Origin: Clostridiaceae bacterium
GTDB lineage: Bacteria; Bacillota; Clostridia; Lachnospirales; Lachnospiraceae
DNA: 64,000 bases
NCBI GenBank assembly: GCA_910575795.1
Contig: CAJTGE010000024.1
Span: 1-64,000, forward strand
Direction of reading: 5' to 3'
Positions within the stretch are counted from its first letter, which is position 1. Every line of letters begins with the position of its first letter. Under the pieces are notes generated by a model, which saw only the letters and a program-made list of their open reading frames with translations, had not been told where the DNA came from and made no database searches. Made by a program: the position numbers and the translations under genes. Below are positions 44,582 to 53,785 of this stretch, one piece after another.

Positions 44582-45913
44582 ATGGGTTTGGCTACATTTA
44601 TAGGCGGCATTCATCCATACGAGGGAAAAGAACTGTCTGAGGATAAACCAATCAAGGTTCTTGCCCCCTTAAAGGGCGAGGAGATGGTTTATCCGCTGTC
44701 CCAGCATATCGGCGCGCCCGCGAAACCGCTGGTGGGCAAGGGCGATCGCGTGCTGAGAGGCCAGATCATCGCAGAGGCCGGGGGCTTTATTTCTGCGAAT
44801 GTTCTGAGTTCTGTTTCCGGTACTGTGAAAGGGATCGAGCCGAGACTGGTTGCCAATGGAGCGATGGTTCAGTCAATCATCGTGGAGAACGACGGCGAGG
44901 AGGAAGCGATTGAGGGTTTTGGCGAGGAGAGGGATTATACGAAGCTCTCCAAGCAGGAGATCCGCGATATCATCAAGGCGGCCGGTATTGTGGGCCTTGG
45001 CGGCGCGGGATTCCCGACGCATGTGAAGCTCACTCCCAAGGACGAGGCGGCGATTGACCATGTGATCGTCAACGGAGCGGAGTGCGAGCCGTTTCTGACC
45101 AGCGACTACCGGATGATGATGGAGCGGCCGGAGGAGATTATCGGGGGACTGAAGGTGATCCTTTCGCTGTTTGACAATGCAAAGGGGATTATCGGCATTG
45201 AAAACAACAAGCCGGAGGCGATTAAGAAGCTGACGGAGATGGTGAAGGATGAGCCGAGGATTGAGGTTTGCCCGCTTCTCACGAAGTACCCGCAGGGCGG
45301 CGAGCGCACGCTGATCTACGCGGTGACAAAGCGGGAGATCAATTCCACGATGCTGCCGGCGGACGCGGGCTGCGTGGTTGACAATATCGACACCGTGGCT
45401 GCGATCTACAATGCGGTGTGCAGGTCCATTCCGCTGCAGAGAAAGATCATCACCGTGACGGGGGACGCGGTTACGAACCCACAGAACTTTGAGGTGCGCC
45501 TGGGCACGGATTACAAGAGGCTTCTGGAGGCGGCCGGCGGCTTTAAGGACGGCAAAGAGCCGGAGAAGATGATTTCCGGCGGGCCGATGATGGGCCAGGC
45601 GTTATTCAGCCTTGATTTCCCGGTTGCCAAGACTTCCTCGGCGCTGACGACCTTCTCAAAGGATCAGGTTGCGGCCATGGAGCCGACGCCGTGCATCCGC
45701 TGCGGAAAGTGCGTGGAGGTATGTCCGGAGCACCTGGTTCCCCAGCTTATGATGGACGCGGCGGAGCGCCATGATATGGAGCGCTTCCAGGCATTGAGCG
45801 GCATGGAGTGCGTGGAGTGCGGCTGCTGCGCCTTTACCTGCCCGGCCAAGAGGCCGCTGACGCAGGCGTTTAAGGAGCTTAGAAAGGCCGTGGCGGCAAG
45901 CCGCAGAAAGTAG
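44582..45913 (+). CDS. rnfC: Rnf electron transport complex subunit C
   Basis: 443 residues from ATG 44582, after GAGAAAGAGGG. RnfC is the peripheral NADH/FMN subunit: GIVGLGGAGFPTHVKL is the NAD/FMN-binding stretch, and two [4Fe-4S] motifs follow (CIRCGKCVEVCP, CVECGCCAFTCP). First gene of rnfCDGEAB; the complex couples ferredoxin oxidation and NAD+ reduction to Na+ or H+ export. Confidence 0.95.
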   Translation: MGLATFIGGIHPYEGKELSEDKPIKVLAPLKGEEMVYPLSQHIGAPAKPLVGKGDRVLRGQIIAEAGGFISANVLSSVSGTVKGIEPRLVANGAMVQSIIVENDGEEEAIEGFGEERDYTKLSKQEIRDIIKAAGIVGLGGAGFPTHVKLTPKDEAAIDHVIVNGAECEPFLTSDYRMMMERPEEIIGGLKVILSLFDNAKGIIGIENNKPEAIKKLTEMVKDEPRIEVCPLLTKYPQGGERTLIYAVTKREINSTMLPADAGCVVDNIDTVAAIYNAVCRSIPLQRKIITVTGDAVTNPQNFEVRLGTDYKRLLEAAGGFKDGKEPEKMISGGPMMGQALFSLDFPVAKTSSALTTFSKDQVAAMEPTPCIRCGKCVEVCPEHLVPQLMMDAAERHDMERFQALSGMECVECGCCAFTCPAKRPLTQAFKELRKAVAASRRK

Positions 45914-45926
45914 GGGGTGTGAAGAA

Positions 45927-46862
45927 ATGGGAAAATTATTTAACGTATCGTCATCACCTCACGTAAGGAGCGCCCACACGACCCAGGCGATCATGCTGGA
46001 TGTGGCCATTGCGATGCTTCCTGCAAGTATTTACGGTGTATGGCAGTTTGGGATCCATGCGCTGCTGGTTCTGATTGCGACCGTGGCAGCCTGTGTGGTT
46101 TCCGAGTATGTATTTGAAAAAGTGATGAAGAAACCGATCACCATTATGGACGGGAGCGCCCTGGTGACGGGTATGATTCTGGCGCTGAATATGCCTCCGC
46201 AGATTCCGATCTGGATTCCCATGCTTGGCGGCGTGTTCGCGATCATTATTGTAAAGCAGATGTACGGCGGGCTGGGCCAGAACTTTATGAATCCGGCTCT
46301 GGCGGCCAGATGTTTCCTTTTGATTTCCTTTGCGGGAAAGATGACGACCTTCTCCGAGCCGCACTCTGACGCGGTGGCCAGCGCGACGCCGATGGCGATG
46401 TTAAAGGCAGGGGAGCAGGTGGATGTGGGCGCCATGTTCATCGGTAATATTTCCGGAACGATCGGCGAGGTTTCCGTGATTGCGCTTCTGATCGGCGCGG
46501 CTTACCTGGTGTACAGAAAGGTGATTTCCCTGCGGATTCCGCTTACATACATTGCGACCGTGGCCGTGTTTGCGGCTCTGTGCAGCGGCTTTGACATGAC
46601 CTACGTGGCGGCTCATTTATGCGGCGGCGGCCTGATGTTCGGCGCATTCTTCATGGCCACAGACTATGTTACAAGCCCGATCACGCCGAAGGGGCAGTAC
46701 GTGTTCGGCGTGGCCTTAGGTCTTCTGACCGCGCTGTTCCGTATCTTTGGCGGATCGGCAGAGGGCGTGTCCTATGCGATTATTTTCTGTAACATCCTGG
46801 TTCCGCTGATCGAGAAGTACACCCTTCCGATTGCTTTTGGTAAGAAGGGAGGTAAAAAATAA
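45927..46862 (+). CDS. rnfD: Rnf subunit D
   Basis: 311 residues, hydrophobic with about eight to nine helices (LDVAIAMLPASIYGVWQFG, VPLIEKYTLPIAFGKK). The covalent-flavin motif SATPMAML near residue 156 carries the threonine that holds FMN by phosphoester in RnfD. Its stop touches rnfG. Confidence 0.95.
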   Translation: MGKLFNVSSSPHVRSAHTTQAIMLDVAIAMLPASIYGVWQFGIHALLVLIATVAACVVSEYVFEKVMKKPITIMDGSALVTGMILALNMPPQIPIWIPMLGGVFAIIIVKQMYGGLGQNFMNPALAARCFLLISFAGKMTTFSEPHSDAVASATPMAMLKAGEQVDVGAMFIGNISGTIGEVSVIALLIGAAYLVYRKVISLRIPLTYIATVAVFAALCSGFDMTYVAAHLCGGGLMFGAFFMATDYVTSPITPKGQYVFGVALGLLTALFRIFGGSAEGVSYAIIFCNILVPLIEKYTLPIAFGKKGGKK

Positions 46863-47470
46863 TGGCAGGTAAATCCGGATTTGTAAAGGACGCCATGACC
46901 CTGTTTGCAATCACCCTGATCGCGGGCGTTGCGCTGGGCGGCGTGTATGAAGTGACAAAGGGCCCCATCGAGCAGGCCACGATCGCGGCGAACAATGCGA
47001 CCTACAAGGAGGTATTTGCCGAAGCGCAGTCTTTTGAGGAGATCGCGGACGCGGATCTGGGGGGCTGCAACGCAGGGCTGGCGGCCAGCGAGTTCGGCAA
47101 TGTGGGCATTGAGTCCGTTATGGCGGCAAAGGATGCGTCCGGCGCAGACATCGGCCTGGTGGTGAACTCTTATTCCAATGACAGCTACGGCGGCAAGGTG
47201 GGAATCTCCGTGGGCCTTAAGGAGGACGGCAGCATCACAGCCATCGGCATCCGTGAGACGAGCGACACGCCGGGCCTGGGACTTAAGGCCAAGGACGCGC
47301 CGTTTAAGGATCAGTATATCGGAAAGACGGCGGAAAAGCTTTCCGTGACGAAGTCCGGCAATGCGGGCGACGCGGAGATCAACGCCATCAGCGGCGCGAC
47401 CATCACGTCCGACGCGGTGACTAACGCGGTCAACGCGGCCCTGTATTATCAGCAGAATTATGCAAATTAA
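46862..47470 (+). CDS. rnfG: Rnf subunit G
   Basis: 202 residues. One N-terminal membrane helix (AMTLFAITLIAGVALGGVYEV), then an extracytoplasmic FMN-binding domain with the flavinylation motif SGATITSDAV near residue 179 (threonine acceptor). Between rnfD and rnfE in the standard order. Confidence 0.95.
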   Translation: MAGKSGFVKDAMTLFAITLIAGVALGGVYEVTKGPIEQATIAANNATYKEVFAEAQSFEEIADADLGGCNAGLAASEFGNVGIESVMAAKDASGADIGLVVNSYSNDSYGGKVGISVGLKEDGSITAIGIRETSDTPGLGLKAKDAPFKDQYIGKTAEKLSVTKSGNAGDAEINAISGATITSDAVTNAVNAALYYQQNYAN

Positions 47471-47485
47471 CAGGAGGTGGGAAGC

Positions 47486-48298
47486 ATGAACAAAAATATG
47501 GAACGTTTATATAACGGCATTATCAAAGAAAACCCAACCTTCGTGTTAATGTTAGGTATGTGCCCGACCCTGGCGGTTACGACCTCCGCCATCAACGGTA
47601 TCGGCATGGGGCTTTCCACAACAGCCGTTTTGGTATTTTCTAACTTTATTATTTCGCTTCTGCGAAATATCATCCCGGACCGCGTGCGTATTCCGGCGTA
47701 TATTGTAGTGATTGCCAGCCTTGTTACGGTTGTGCAGCTTCTGATTCAGGGATTTCTGCCCTCGCTTTACTCTGCGCTGGGCATTTATATCCCCCTGATC
47801 GTGGTAAACTGTATCATCCTTGGCCGCGCGGAGTCGTATGCGGCGAAGAATGATCCGATCTCTTCCGCGTTTGACGGTATCGGCATGGGCCTCGGCTTTA
47901 CGATTGCCTTAACCTGCATCGGCCTTTTCCGTGAGCTTCTGGGCGCCGGCGCGGTGTTCGGCCAGCAGATTATCCCGGAGGATTACCATATCTCCATTTT
48001 CATCCTGGCGCCGGGCGCATTCTTCGTGCTGTCTATCCTGACCGCGCTGCAGAACAAGTTCAAAGCGCCGTCTGCGACAAACGGTTCCGCTCCGAAGTCC
48101 AGCGCGCTGGTGTGCGGCGGAAACTGTGCTTCCTGCATGGGCGCTGCCTGTGCGGAGAACCACTTAAAGCTTGCTGAAAAGGCGGCCGAGGAGGCGGCGA
48201 AGGCGGCTGCGGCCAAGAAAGCGGCGGCAGAGAAGGCCCTGGCGGCCAAGAAGGCGGCTGAGGCGGCGAAAGCGGCTGAAGCCGGCAAAACGGAATAA
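47486..48298 (+). CDS. rnfE: Rnf subunit E with long Cys- and Ala/Lys-rich tail
   Basis: 270 residues from ATG 47486 (CAGGAGGTGGG upstream). The first 195 residues are the standard six-helix RnfE/NqrD fold. After LQNKFKAP the chain continues about 75 residues: a Cys cluster CGGNCASCMGAAC, then a long Ala/Lys/Glu helix (AEKAAEEAAKAAAAKKAAAE...). This tail is absent from the E. coli or Vibrio form. The cysteines could hold a metal or cluster on the cytoplasmic side; not shown. Confidence 0.93.
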   Translation: MNKNMERLYNGIIKENPTFVLMLGMCPTLAVTTSAINGIGMGLSTTAVLVFSNFIISLLRNIIPDRVRIPAYIVVIASLVTVVQLLIQGFLPSLYSALGIYIPLIVVNCIILGRAESYAAKNDPISSAFDGIGMGLGFTIALTCIGLFRELLGAGAVFGQQIIPEDYHISIFILAPGAFFVLSILTALQNKFKAPSATNGSAPKSSALVCGGNCASCMGAACAENHLKLAEKAAEEAAKAAAAKKAAAEKALAAKKAAEAAKAAEAGKTE

Positions 48299-48312
48299 GG
48301 AGGAATGGGAAA

Positions 48313-48888
48313 ATGAAAGAATTGCTTTTAATTGCCATCGGTTCCGCCCTGGTAAATAATGTTGTACTCAGCCAGTTCCTTGGCCTGTGCCCGTTCCTTG
48401 GCGTTTCCAAGAAGGTAGAGACGTCTGCCGGCATGGGCGCGGCTGTTATCTTTGTTATCACGATCGCCTCCGCTGTGGCGAGCCTGATCTATGATTTTAT
48501 CCTGGAGCCGAGCGGTATGGCCTATTTGCAGACGATCGTGTTTATCCTCGTTATCGCGGGCCTGGTACAGTTTGTGGAGATGTTCTTAAAGAAGAACATG
48601 GTTTCCCTTTATGAGTCTCTGGGCGTGTACCTTCCGCTGATTACGACGAACTGCGCCGTTCTGGGCGTGGCTCTGACCAATGTAACCAAGGCTTATAATT
48701 TTATTCAGAGCGTTGTGAACGGCATCGGTATTTCCGTCGGATTTACGATTGCCATCATCCTGCTTGCAGGCGTGCGCGAGCGCATTGAGCACAACGACGT
48801 TCCTTATAACTTCCAGGGATCCCCGATCGTGCTGATCACGGCAGGCCTTATGTCAATTGCATTTTTCGGATTTTCCGGATTAATTTAA
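48313..48888 (+). CDS. rnfA: Rnf subunit A
   Basis: 191 residues, six membrane helices, starting LLIAIGSALVNNVVLSQFLGLCPFLGVSKK, the RnfA/NqrE pattern with a membrane cysteine in the centre of the cluster-holding motif. Paralogue of RnfE with inverted topology. Confidence 0.95.
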   Translation: MKELLLIAIGSALVNNVVLSQFLGLCPFLGVSKKVETSAGMGAAVIFVITIASAVASLIYDFILEPSGMAYLQTIVFILVIAGLVQFVEMFLKKNMVSLYESLGVYLPLITTNCAVLGVALTNVTKAYNFIQSVVNGIGISVGFTIAIILLAGVRERIEHNDVPYNFQGSPIVLITAGLMSIAFFGFSGLI

Positions 48889-48903
48889 AGGGGGAAACGG
48901 AGG

Positions 48904-49695
48904 ATGAATATTACTGGTATTATCATTGCGGCCGTTATCGTGGGCGTGACCGGCATCATCGTCGGCATGCTCTTAGGCGTGGCCAGCGAGAAGTTTAAAG
49001 TTGAGGTAGATGAAAAAGAGGTTCTTGTCAGAGCGGAGCTGCCGGGAAACAACTGCGGCGGCTGCGGCTTCCCGGGCTGTGACGGCCTTGCAAAGGCGAT
49101 CGCGCAGGGGACGGCGGCTGTAGACGCCTGTCCGGTAGGCGGCGCGCCTGTGGGAGCGAAGATCGCGGCCATCATGGGCGTTGAGGCCGGCGGCAGCGAG
49201 AAGAAGGTGGCTTTTGTAAAGTGTAAGGGCACCTGCGATAAGACGAGGACGCAGTACAACTACTATGGAATCAAGGACTGTAAGATGGCCGACGTGGTTC
49301 CGGGCGCGGGCGACAAAGCCTGCTCCTATGGATGTATGGGATTTGGCTCCTGCGTGGCGGCCTGTCAGTTTGATGCGATCCATGTGGTGGACGGCATTGC
49401 GGTGGTGGATAAGGAGAAGTGCGTGGCCTGCGGCAAATGTGTGGCGGCCTGCCCGCAGCACCTGATTGACCTTGTACCGTATAAGGCGGAGCATCTGGTG
49501 CAGTGTAACTCCCACGATAAGGGACCGGCTGTGAAGGCGAAGTGCGACAATGGATGTATTGGGTGTACGCTCTGCACGAAGCAGTGTGAGTTTGACGCGA
49601 TCCATATGGATAACAATGTGGCTGTGATTGATTACGAGAAGTGTACGAACTGCGGTAAGTGCGCGGCGAAGTGCCCGGCGAAGATTATTCTGTAA
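48904..49695 (+). CDS. rnfB: Rnf subunit B (ferredoxin-type)
   Basis: 263 residues. N-terminal membrane helix (IIIAAVIVGVTGIIVGMLLG), then the cluster motif NNCGGCGFPGCDGLAKAI, followed by ferredoxin motifs CMGFGSCVAAC, CVACGKCVAACP, CIGCTLCTKQC and CTNCGKCAAKCP. RnfB takes electrons from reduced ferredoxin. Last gene of the operon; a terminator follows. Confidence 0.95.
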   Translation: MNITGIIIAAVIVGVTGIIVGMLLGVASEKFKVEVDEKEVLVRAELPGNNCGGCGFPGCDGLAKAIAQGTAAVDACPVGGAPVGAKIAAIMGVEAGGSEKKVAFVKCKGTCDKTRTQYNYYGIKDCKMADVVPGAGDKACSYGCMGFGSCVAACQFDAIHVVDGIAVVDKEKCVACGKCVAACPQHLIDLVPYKAEHLVQCNSHDKGPAVKAKCDNGCIGCTLCTKQCEFDAIHMDNNVAVIDYEKCTNCGKCAAKCPAKIIL

Positions 49696-49713
49696 GCGTG
49701 CGCGGGGGATTTG

Positions 49714-49735
49714 TTGTGAAGGGGGCCGCCGGCGG
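49714..49735. repeat. partial GGGGGCCGCC repeat end
   Basis: TTGTGAAGGGGGCCGCCGG shortly after the rnfB stop equals the terminal box of the covarying palindrome family; the remainder of that element is missing. Confidence 0.5.
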
Positions 49736-49803
49736 CGGGCTGTGGATCGCAAATCTCAGGCTGCATGAAATGAGTAGGTTTAAAATTCGCTTTTGAGTTA
49801 TGA

Positions 49804-49872
49804 AAAAGCAGACGGCAAAATGCGTGGTGACGCCTGAGTGTGTCATGGGCGTGGGTTGCCGTCTGTTTTTTC
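49804..49872 (+). terminator. rnf operon terminator
   Basis: CAGACGGCAA (49810-49819) pairs with TTGCCGTCTG (49857-49866), followed by TTTTTT. The loop holds a second weaker stem. Strong intrinsic terminator about 110 nt past rnfB. From here to 49999 there is only a CTGTCTGAATGG half-palindrome. Confidence 0.85.
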
Positions 49873-49999
49873 ATTATAGAGGAGTGTGTCAGCAGGCGTG
49901 CAGAGGGCGCGGATAGCGGGCGTTTTTTACTCGCGAATTAATGCAATGCTGTAGCAGGCTGTCTGAATGGTTATACTCTGGAACAGGGAGGGGAGATGT

Positions 50000-50719
50000 A
50001 TGCTGTCAGTTGCCGTGTGCGACGATGCGGTTTTGGAATGCGCGGATCTGGCGAGGCGGATCCGGGAGGTATTGGGGCGGGAGGGGATCGGCGCGGCTGT
50101 GAAGCGGTTTTTTGCGGGCCGGGATCTGCTGGAGGCCGGGGAGGCGTTTGATCTGGTTTTTCTGGATATCCGTATGCCGGGCATGGACGGGATGGAGCTG
50201 GCGAAGCGGCTGCGCGGGAAACAGCCTGATATGATGCTGATCTTTGTCACGTCTGCGAGCGAGTATGTGTTTGAGGCGTATGATGTGGAGGCGTTTCATT
50301 ATCTTGTGAAGCCTGTTTCCGAGGAGAAGCTGCGGGAGGTTCTTTTGCACGCGGCGGGGAAGATTTGCGGAAGGGAGGAGGCGGGGTATCTGCTGGTTTC
50401 GTCGAAGAAAGGGACCGGGAAGGTGAGGCTTAAGGATATTGTGTATATGGAGGCCAGGGGGAGGCTGGTGGATATCCACTGTATGCAGGAGACGGTGACG
50501 GTTTCGGAGGCGCTGGGACGGCTGGAGGAGAAGCTTGCGGGGCGGGATTTTTTCCGCTGCCATAAGGGGTATCTGATTAATCTGCGGTTTGTGGATGGTT
50601 TTCAGAAAACGCAGATTATGATGGAGAATGGGGATGTTGTCCTGCTGGCCAGGAGGCGGTATGATGATTTTGCCAGGGAAATCCTGAAATTTATGAAGCG
50701 GGAGGGCGGTATTCTGTGA
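50000..50719 (+). CDS. LytTR-family response regulator
   Basis: 239 residues from ATG 50000 (GGGAGGGGAG upstream). Receiver domain with acidic pocket CDD, phospho-acceptor in LVFLDIRMPGMDGMEL and the conserved Lys in YLVKPVSEE. The LytTR DNA-binding domain occupies residues 130-235 (DIVYMEARGRLVDIHC, FFRCHKGYLINLRFVDGF). Usually driven by an AgrC-like GHKL kinase; the partner here is truncated, so activation may depend on another kinase. Confidence 0.92.
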   Translation: MLSVAVCDDAVLECADLARRIREVLGREGIGAAVKRFFAGRDLLEAGEAFDLVFLDIRMPGMDGMELAKRLRGKQPDMMLIFVTSASEYVFEAYDVEAFHYLVKPVSEEKLREVLLHAAGKICGREEAGYLLVSSKKGTGKVRLKDIVYMEARGRLVDIHCMQETVTVSEALGRLEEKLAGRDFFRCHKGYLINLRFVDGFQKTQIMMENGDVVLLARRRYDDFAREILKFMKREGGIL

Positions 50720-51609
50720 GTGTGGATCTGCGGGTAAATGATCCGGCTGTGTGGTTTTTGGCGGGGAAATATGCGGCCTGGGCATTCTTTTATGGCTTGG
50801 AGATATTTACGGCGCTGCGCATCCAGGAGGGATTTTTCCGCCCTGCGCGGGTATCTGCAGAGGCAAACCGGGCGCGGTGCCTGACGCTTTTGTTCGCGTT
50901 TTTTTTGCTGGCGGATGCGCTGGGGAAGCTGGCCGGCAATTATCTGTTGTTTGCGGTTTTAAGGCAGGCGGCTTTTTTGTTTGTGTGTACGGCTTTTTTT
51001 GCGGGAAAGACATGGATGAAGCTGTTTACGGCCGCTATGCTGCTGGCTGTGATGGATTTTTCCTGGAACGGGCTGGAGGCGGCCTTATCGGCGGCGCGCC
51101 TGGTTTTGTTTCACAGCCGGAGCGAGATGGCGCTGATGCTCGCCTCCTGCCTGTCGTACCTCGGCGCGGCGGGAGCCCTGCGGGCGAGTTTCAGGCGGCT
51201 GAAATTAAAGATGGAGATGTTTTCGCCGCGCTGCGCGAAGGCGATGCTGATCCCTGTATGCGTACTGCTGTTTTTGACGGATGTGGTGAATTTCGGCGCC
51301 AGCCGGGGCGTTTCCATGGTGTCGGATGTCAATGGGGAGGCGTACTGGGATCCGTATTTGAATGAGTTGTTTACTCATTTAGGATGTATGGTGCTGGCAA
51401 TTTTAAGTATTACAGTTGTATTATGTCTGGCAGACGCGATGAACCGGACGATGCAGTATGAGGTGTCAGAGCAGGTGCACCGGGCGAAGGCGGCGCATTA
51501 TCAGGCGCTTTTGAAGGAGCGCAGGGAGCAGGGTTCCGTTGGGTTTGGAATCGGACTCTGGCGGCCCTCTCACGACAGACAACGCCCTGCAACCGTTCAT
51601 TTCGCTTAA
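50716..51609 (+). pseudogene. AgrC-like histidine kinase truncated by a repeat fragment
   Basis: GTG 50716 overlaps the regulator's stop. Residues 1-240 contain about six membrane helices (LLFAVLRQAAFLFVCTAFFAG, MLIPVCVLLFLTDVVNFG), then a coiled stretch AKAAHYQALLKERREQ. In this family the phospho-acceptor motif and GHKL ATPase follow at once. Here the frame runs instead into 51531-51577, which matches the right end of the covarying repeats, and stops at 51609. Without H-box and ATPase it cannot phosphorylate the regulator. Confidence 0.8.
51531..51577. repeat. right-end fragment of the covarying palindrome family
   Basis: GGGTTCCGTTGG, then GGCGGCCCTCTCACGAC, collinear with 58231-58266. 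It supplies the last codons of the truncated kinase gene. Confidence 0.7.
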
Positions 51610-51678
51610 CTAACTGACATTGCCCGTGAATCGTAACCGCGGATCCATACAGCCCTGCGCATTGTTTTTCAATCATGC

Positions 51679-51708
51679 TTTACACGTCATCTGCTTATCT
51701 GGTACAAT
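51679..51708 (+). promoter_or_regulatory. promoter of the 62-residue protein gene
   Basis: TTTACA (51679-51684), 18 nt, TACAAT (51703-51708), about 45 nt before the ATG. Confidence 0.6.
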
Positions 51709-51754
51709 GAATGTGTCATAATAAAAACGTATTTTTCAGAAAGAGGTGTATGAT

Positions 51755-51943
51755 ATGCCAAGTGCAGCAGGCATTATCAGGGACTCGATTATAGAGTTTT
51801 CAAGGTTACAAAATTGGATGCAGTCTGTCAAAGATAAAGATCCGGCGACCTATCAGTCCATGCATGAAAGGTATATTGAACTGAAGGTTACATTAGTAAG
51901 TTTAGGCGTAAATTTAACAGAGCTCGATCGGATAAAAGATTAG
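51755..51943 (+). CDS. small helical protein of unknown function
   Basis: 62 residues from ATG 51755; AAAGAGGTG lies at proper spacing, and an upstream in-frame ATG (51746) overlaps that site. The sequence MPSAAGIIRDSIIEFSRLQN...LTELDRIKD is amphipathic, without Cys or membrane helix. It has its own promoter. I do not recognise the family. Confidence 0.6.
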   Translation: MPSAAGIIRDSIIEFSRLQNWMQSVKDKDPATYQSMHERYIELKVTLVSLGVNLTELDRIKD

Positions 51944-52133
51944 CGCGCCAGTCCATTAGTACAGCGCGCGGCGCCTGACCGTATATGACAGAAATCAGGC
52001 CGTTTGTTCCCGCATGGTTAAACAAAAACTTTTTTGGCCGAAGAAACCGTTATGATATCTGTGCATTCCCGGATTCTCACAGCGCCTGCCTTTGCGGCTG
52101 ATGTTCCGGGAGTCTGGAAAAAGGAGGTTTTTT

Positions 52134-52604
52134 ATGAAAGCAGGAACTATGAACGGCCTGATCGGCGCGAATATGAATGTGAAGCTGGCAGAGACGCCGA
52201 TGCGCGTGTACAGCGAGGCAGAGGCAAAGGGCGATACAGGGGCCATGGAACGCGCCATGGGGTATGCGGAGGAATTTTCGCAGAAGGCAAAGGAGTGCAG
52301 CGACGAGGCGAAGGAAGCGATGAAAAGCGAGGTAAAGGAGGAGAAAAAGGAGCAGGAGGCCCTGATCGAACGGCGCAGGGAGGAAGCGGCGGCGCGGCGC
52401 GGCGAGACATCCGGGAGACTTCCGGAGCCGGTGGATACGGCTGAGATCAGCGAGGAGGGAAAGAAGGCTTCACAAGGAGCGGCAGCGCCCGCAGGAACCG
52501 GCGCAGGCGGGCCGGCCGCGGCGGATATCGCGAAGACGTATACGGAGAGCGGAGGCGCGGTGGATATGCAGGCCGCAGAGCCGCAGATCTGCGTGAAAGC
52601 CTGA
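52134..52604 (+). CDS. Ala/Glu-rich hypothetical protein
   Basis: 156 residues from ATG 52134, which has AAAAAGGAGG at ideal spacing. Residues 45-95 are a highly charged helix (EFSQKAKECSDEAKEAMKSE). Then a short VDTAEISEEGKKA box and an Ala/Gly-rich stretch. The box faintly resembles ones in flagellar-associated proteins, which is only suggestive. The family is not recognised. Confidence 0.6.
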   Translation: MKAGTMNGLIGANMNVKLAETPMRVYSEAEAKGDTGAMERAMGYAEEFSQKAKECSDEAKEAMKSEVKEEKKEQEALIERRREEAAARRGETSGRLPEPVDTAEISEEGKKASQGAAAPAGTGAGGPAAADIAKTYTESGGAVDMQAAEPQICVKA

Positions 52605-52646
52605 CAGCTTAGTTAAGCGAAGTGAGCGATTGCGATGTGTTGTTGT

Positions 52647-52767
52647 CGTGAGAGGGCCGCTATCGTCAGATTCTAAATCCGTAAGGAACCCCGCTCCCGC
52701 TCGGAGAAAAGCGCAGCGGAAGCGGGGTTTTGCCGGATACAGGAGCTGGCGACGGCGGCCCCCTCAC
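52647..52767. repeat. covarying palindromic repeat, copy 2 (short)
   Basis: From CGTGAGAGGGCCGC to GGCGGCCCCCTCAC, 121 bases. Inner stem AACCCCGCTCCCGCT / AGCGGAAGCGGGGTT around GAGAAAAGCGC. It lacks the GAGGTCTTTTCG core present in other copies. Confidence 0.7.
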
Positions 52768-52791
52768 AATGAACCATAGCTCACATACATC

Positions 52792-53658
52792 TTAACTAAT
52801 GCCATTGGTTCTGATTTCTGAACGGTTGCTAATTGACTCCATGAGAGGTATTTCAATCTGCACGATATAATCTTCGATCCGCTGTGCGACGGTCTCATTG
52901 ATCCCTTTTTCATAGGAATATCCGCACAGTTTCAGCCCCTGCCTGCCGGCATACTCTAAGATTTCCCGGTAGCGCTGCGGGATTCCTTCCCAATTTCCCT
53001 TATAGAAAGCCCTCAGATAGCGCCCCTTTGGCTGTATATGCAGGCCGTTTTTGCGCCTGAGGAAGGGGAGCTCGATGAAGAGCCTGGTATAGTCGTCAAA
53101 ATGGCCGCTTTGCAGGCTGGCAACGGGGATCATGGAGCCGTAGAAGGCGTCATGCAGGCGGCCTGGAATGTACCGGGCTGTCTCGACTGTGACCAGCTCC
53201 ACTGCTTTTTCAAATGTGGTGTCCCGGCCGATATCCACGGTCACCAGGCAGCGTTCTTCCTTTTCCACGATGCTGATTTCCGACAGATTAAGGGTCAGCA
53301 GGGCGTCCATATCCTGGCAGTGGCTGTGTAAGGTTTTCCGGATCGCCGTCAGGCGCATGAGCTGGCGATCCAGGTCGGCGATCCGCTCCGTAAGGAGGCG
53401 CTTCATGGTTTCAGCGGAGCGGTTTTTCATGAAATCCTGTATTTCCGGCAGGGGTACGTCCAGCTCCCGCAGGAGCAGGATGATCTCCAGGATGGGGCTC
53501 TGGTGATACGTATAGTAGCGGTAGCCATTTTCGGGGTTCACGGCGGCGGGCTTAAAGAGCCCTATCTCATCATACCACATCAGCGTTTTTTTGTTGACGC
53601 CGTGCAGGGCGGCGAACTGGCCGATTGTGAGGCGTTTATTTTTTTTATCCATTTTCAT
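52792..53658 (-). CDS. MerR-family transcriptional regulator
   Basis: 288 residues on the minus strand. N-terminal MerR winged helix (LTIGQFAALHGVNKKTLMWYDEIGLFKPA, NGYRYYTYHQSPILEII), a coiled-coil linker (ERIADLDRQLMRLTAI) and a C-terminal GyrI/BmrR-like effector domain that would bind a drug-like ligand. It is divergent from the MATE pump, and a MerR-type promoter lies between them. Its last few codons extend into a CTGAACGGTT palindrome. Confidence 0.9.
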   Translation of the reverse strand: MKMDKKNKRLTIGQFAALHGVNKKTLMWYDEIGLFKPAAVNPENGYRYYTYHQSPILEIILLLRELDVPLPEIQDFMKNRSAETMKRLLTERIADLDRQLMRLTAIRKTLHSHCQDMDALLTLNLSEISIVEKEERCLVTVDIGRDTTFEKAVELVTVETARYIPGRLHDAFYGSMIPVASLQSGHFDDYTRLFIELPFLRRKNGLHIQPKGRYLRAFYKGNWEGIPQRYREILEYAGRQGLKLCGYSYEKGINETVAQRIEDYIVQIEIPLMESISNRSEIRTNGIS

Positions 53659-53697
53659 GCTCCTGAAATATTTTTTTAAATTGTATACATTTTGCTA

Positions 53698-53728
53698 TTG
53701 ACCATACTGTTACTGTACGGTTTATGAT
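53698..53728 (+). promoter_or_regulatory. MerR-type promoter of the MATE pump
   Basis: TTGACC (53698-53703), a 19-nt spacer, TATGAT (53723-53728). The long spacer contains the near-perfect dyad ACCATACTGTTACTGTACGGT, so the regulator would bind between the elements and twist the DNA when its ligand is bound, the standard MerR mechanism. Confidence 0.8.
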
Positions 53729-53785
53729 ACTATATGCAGGAAACAAACGCAAGCTGTAAAGACAGAACAAAAGGAGAAAGTAACG

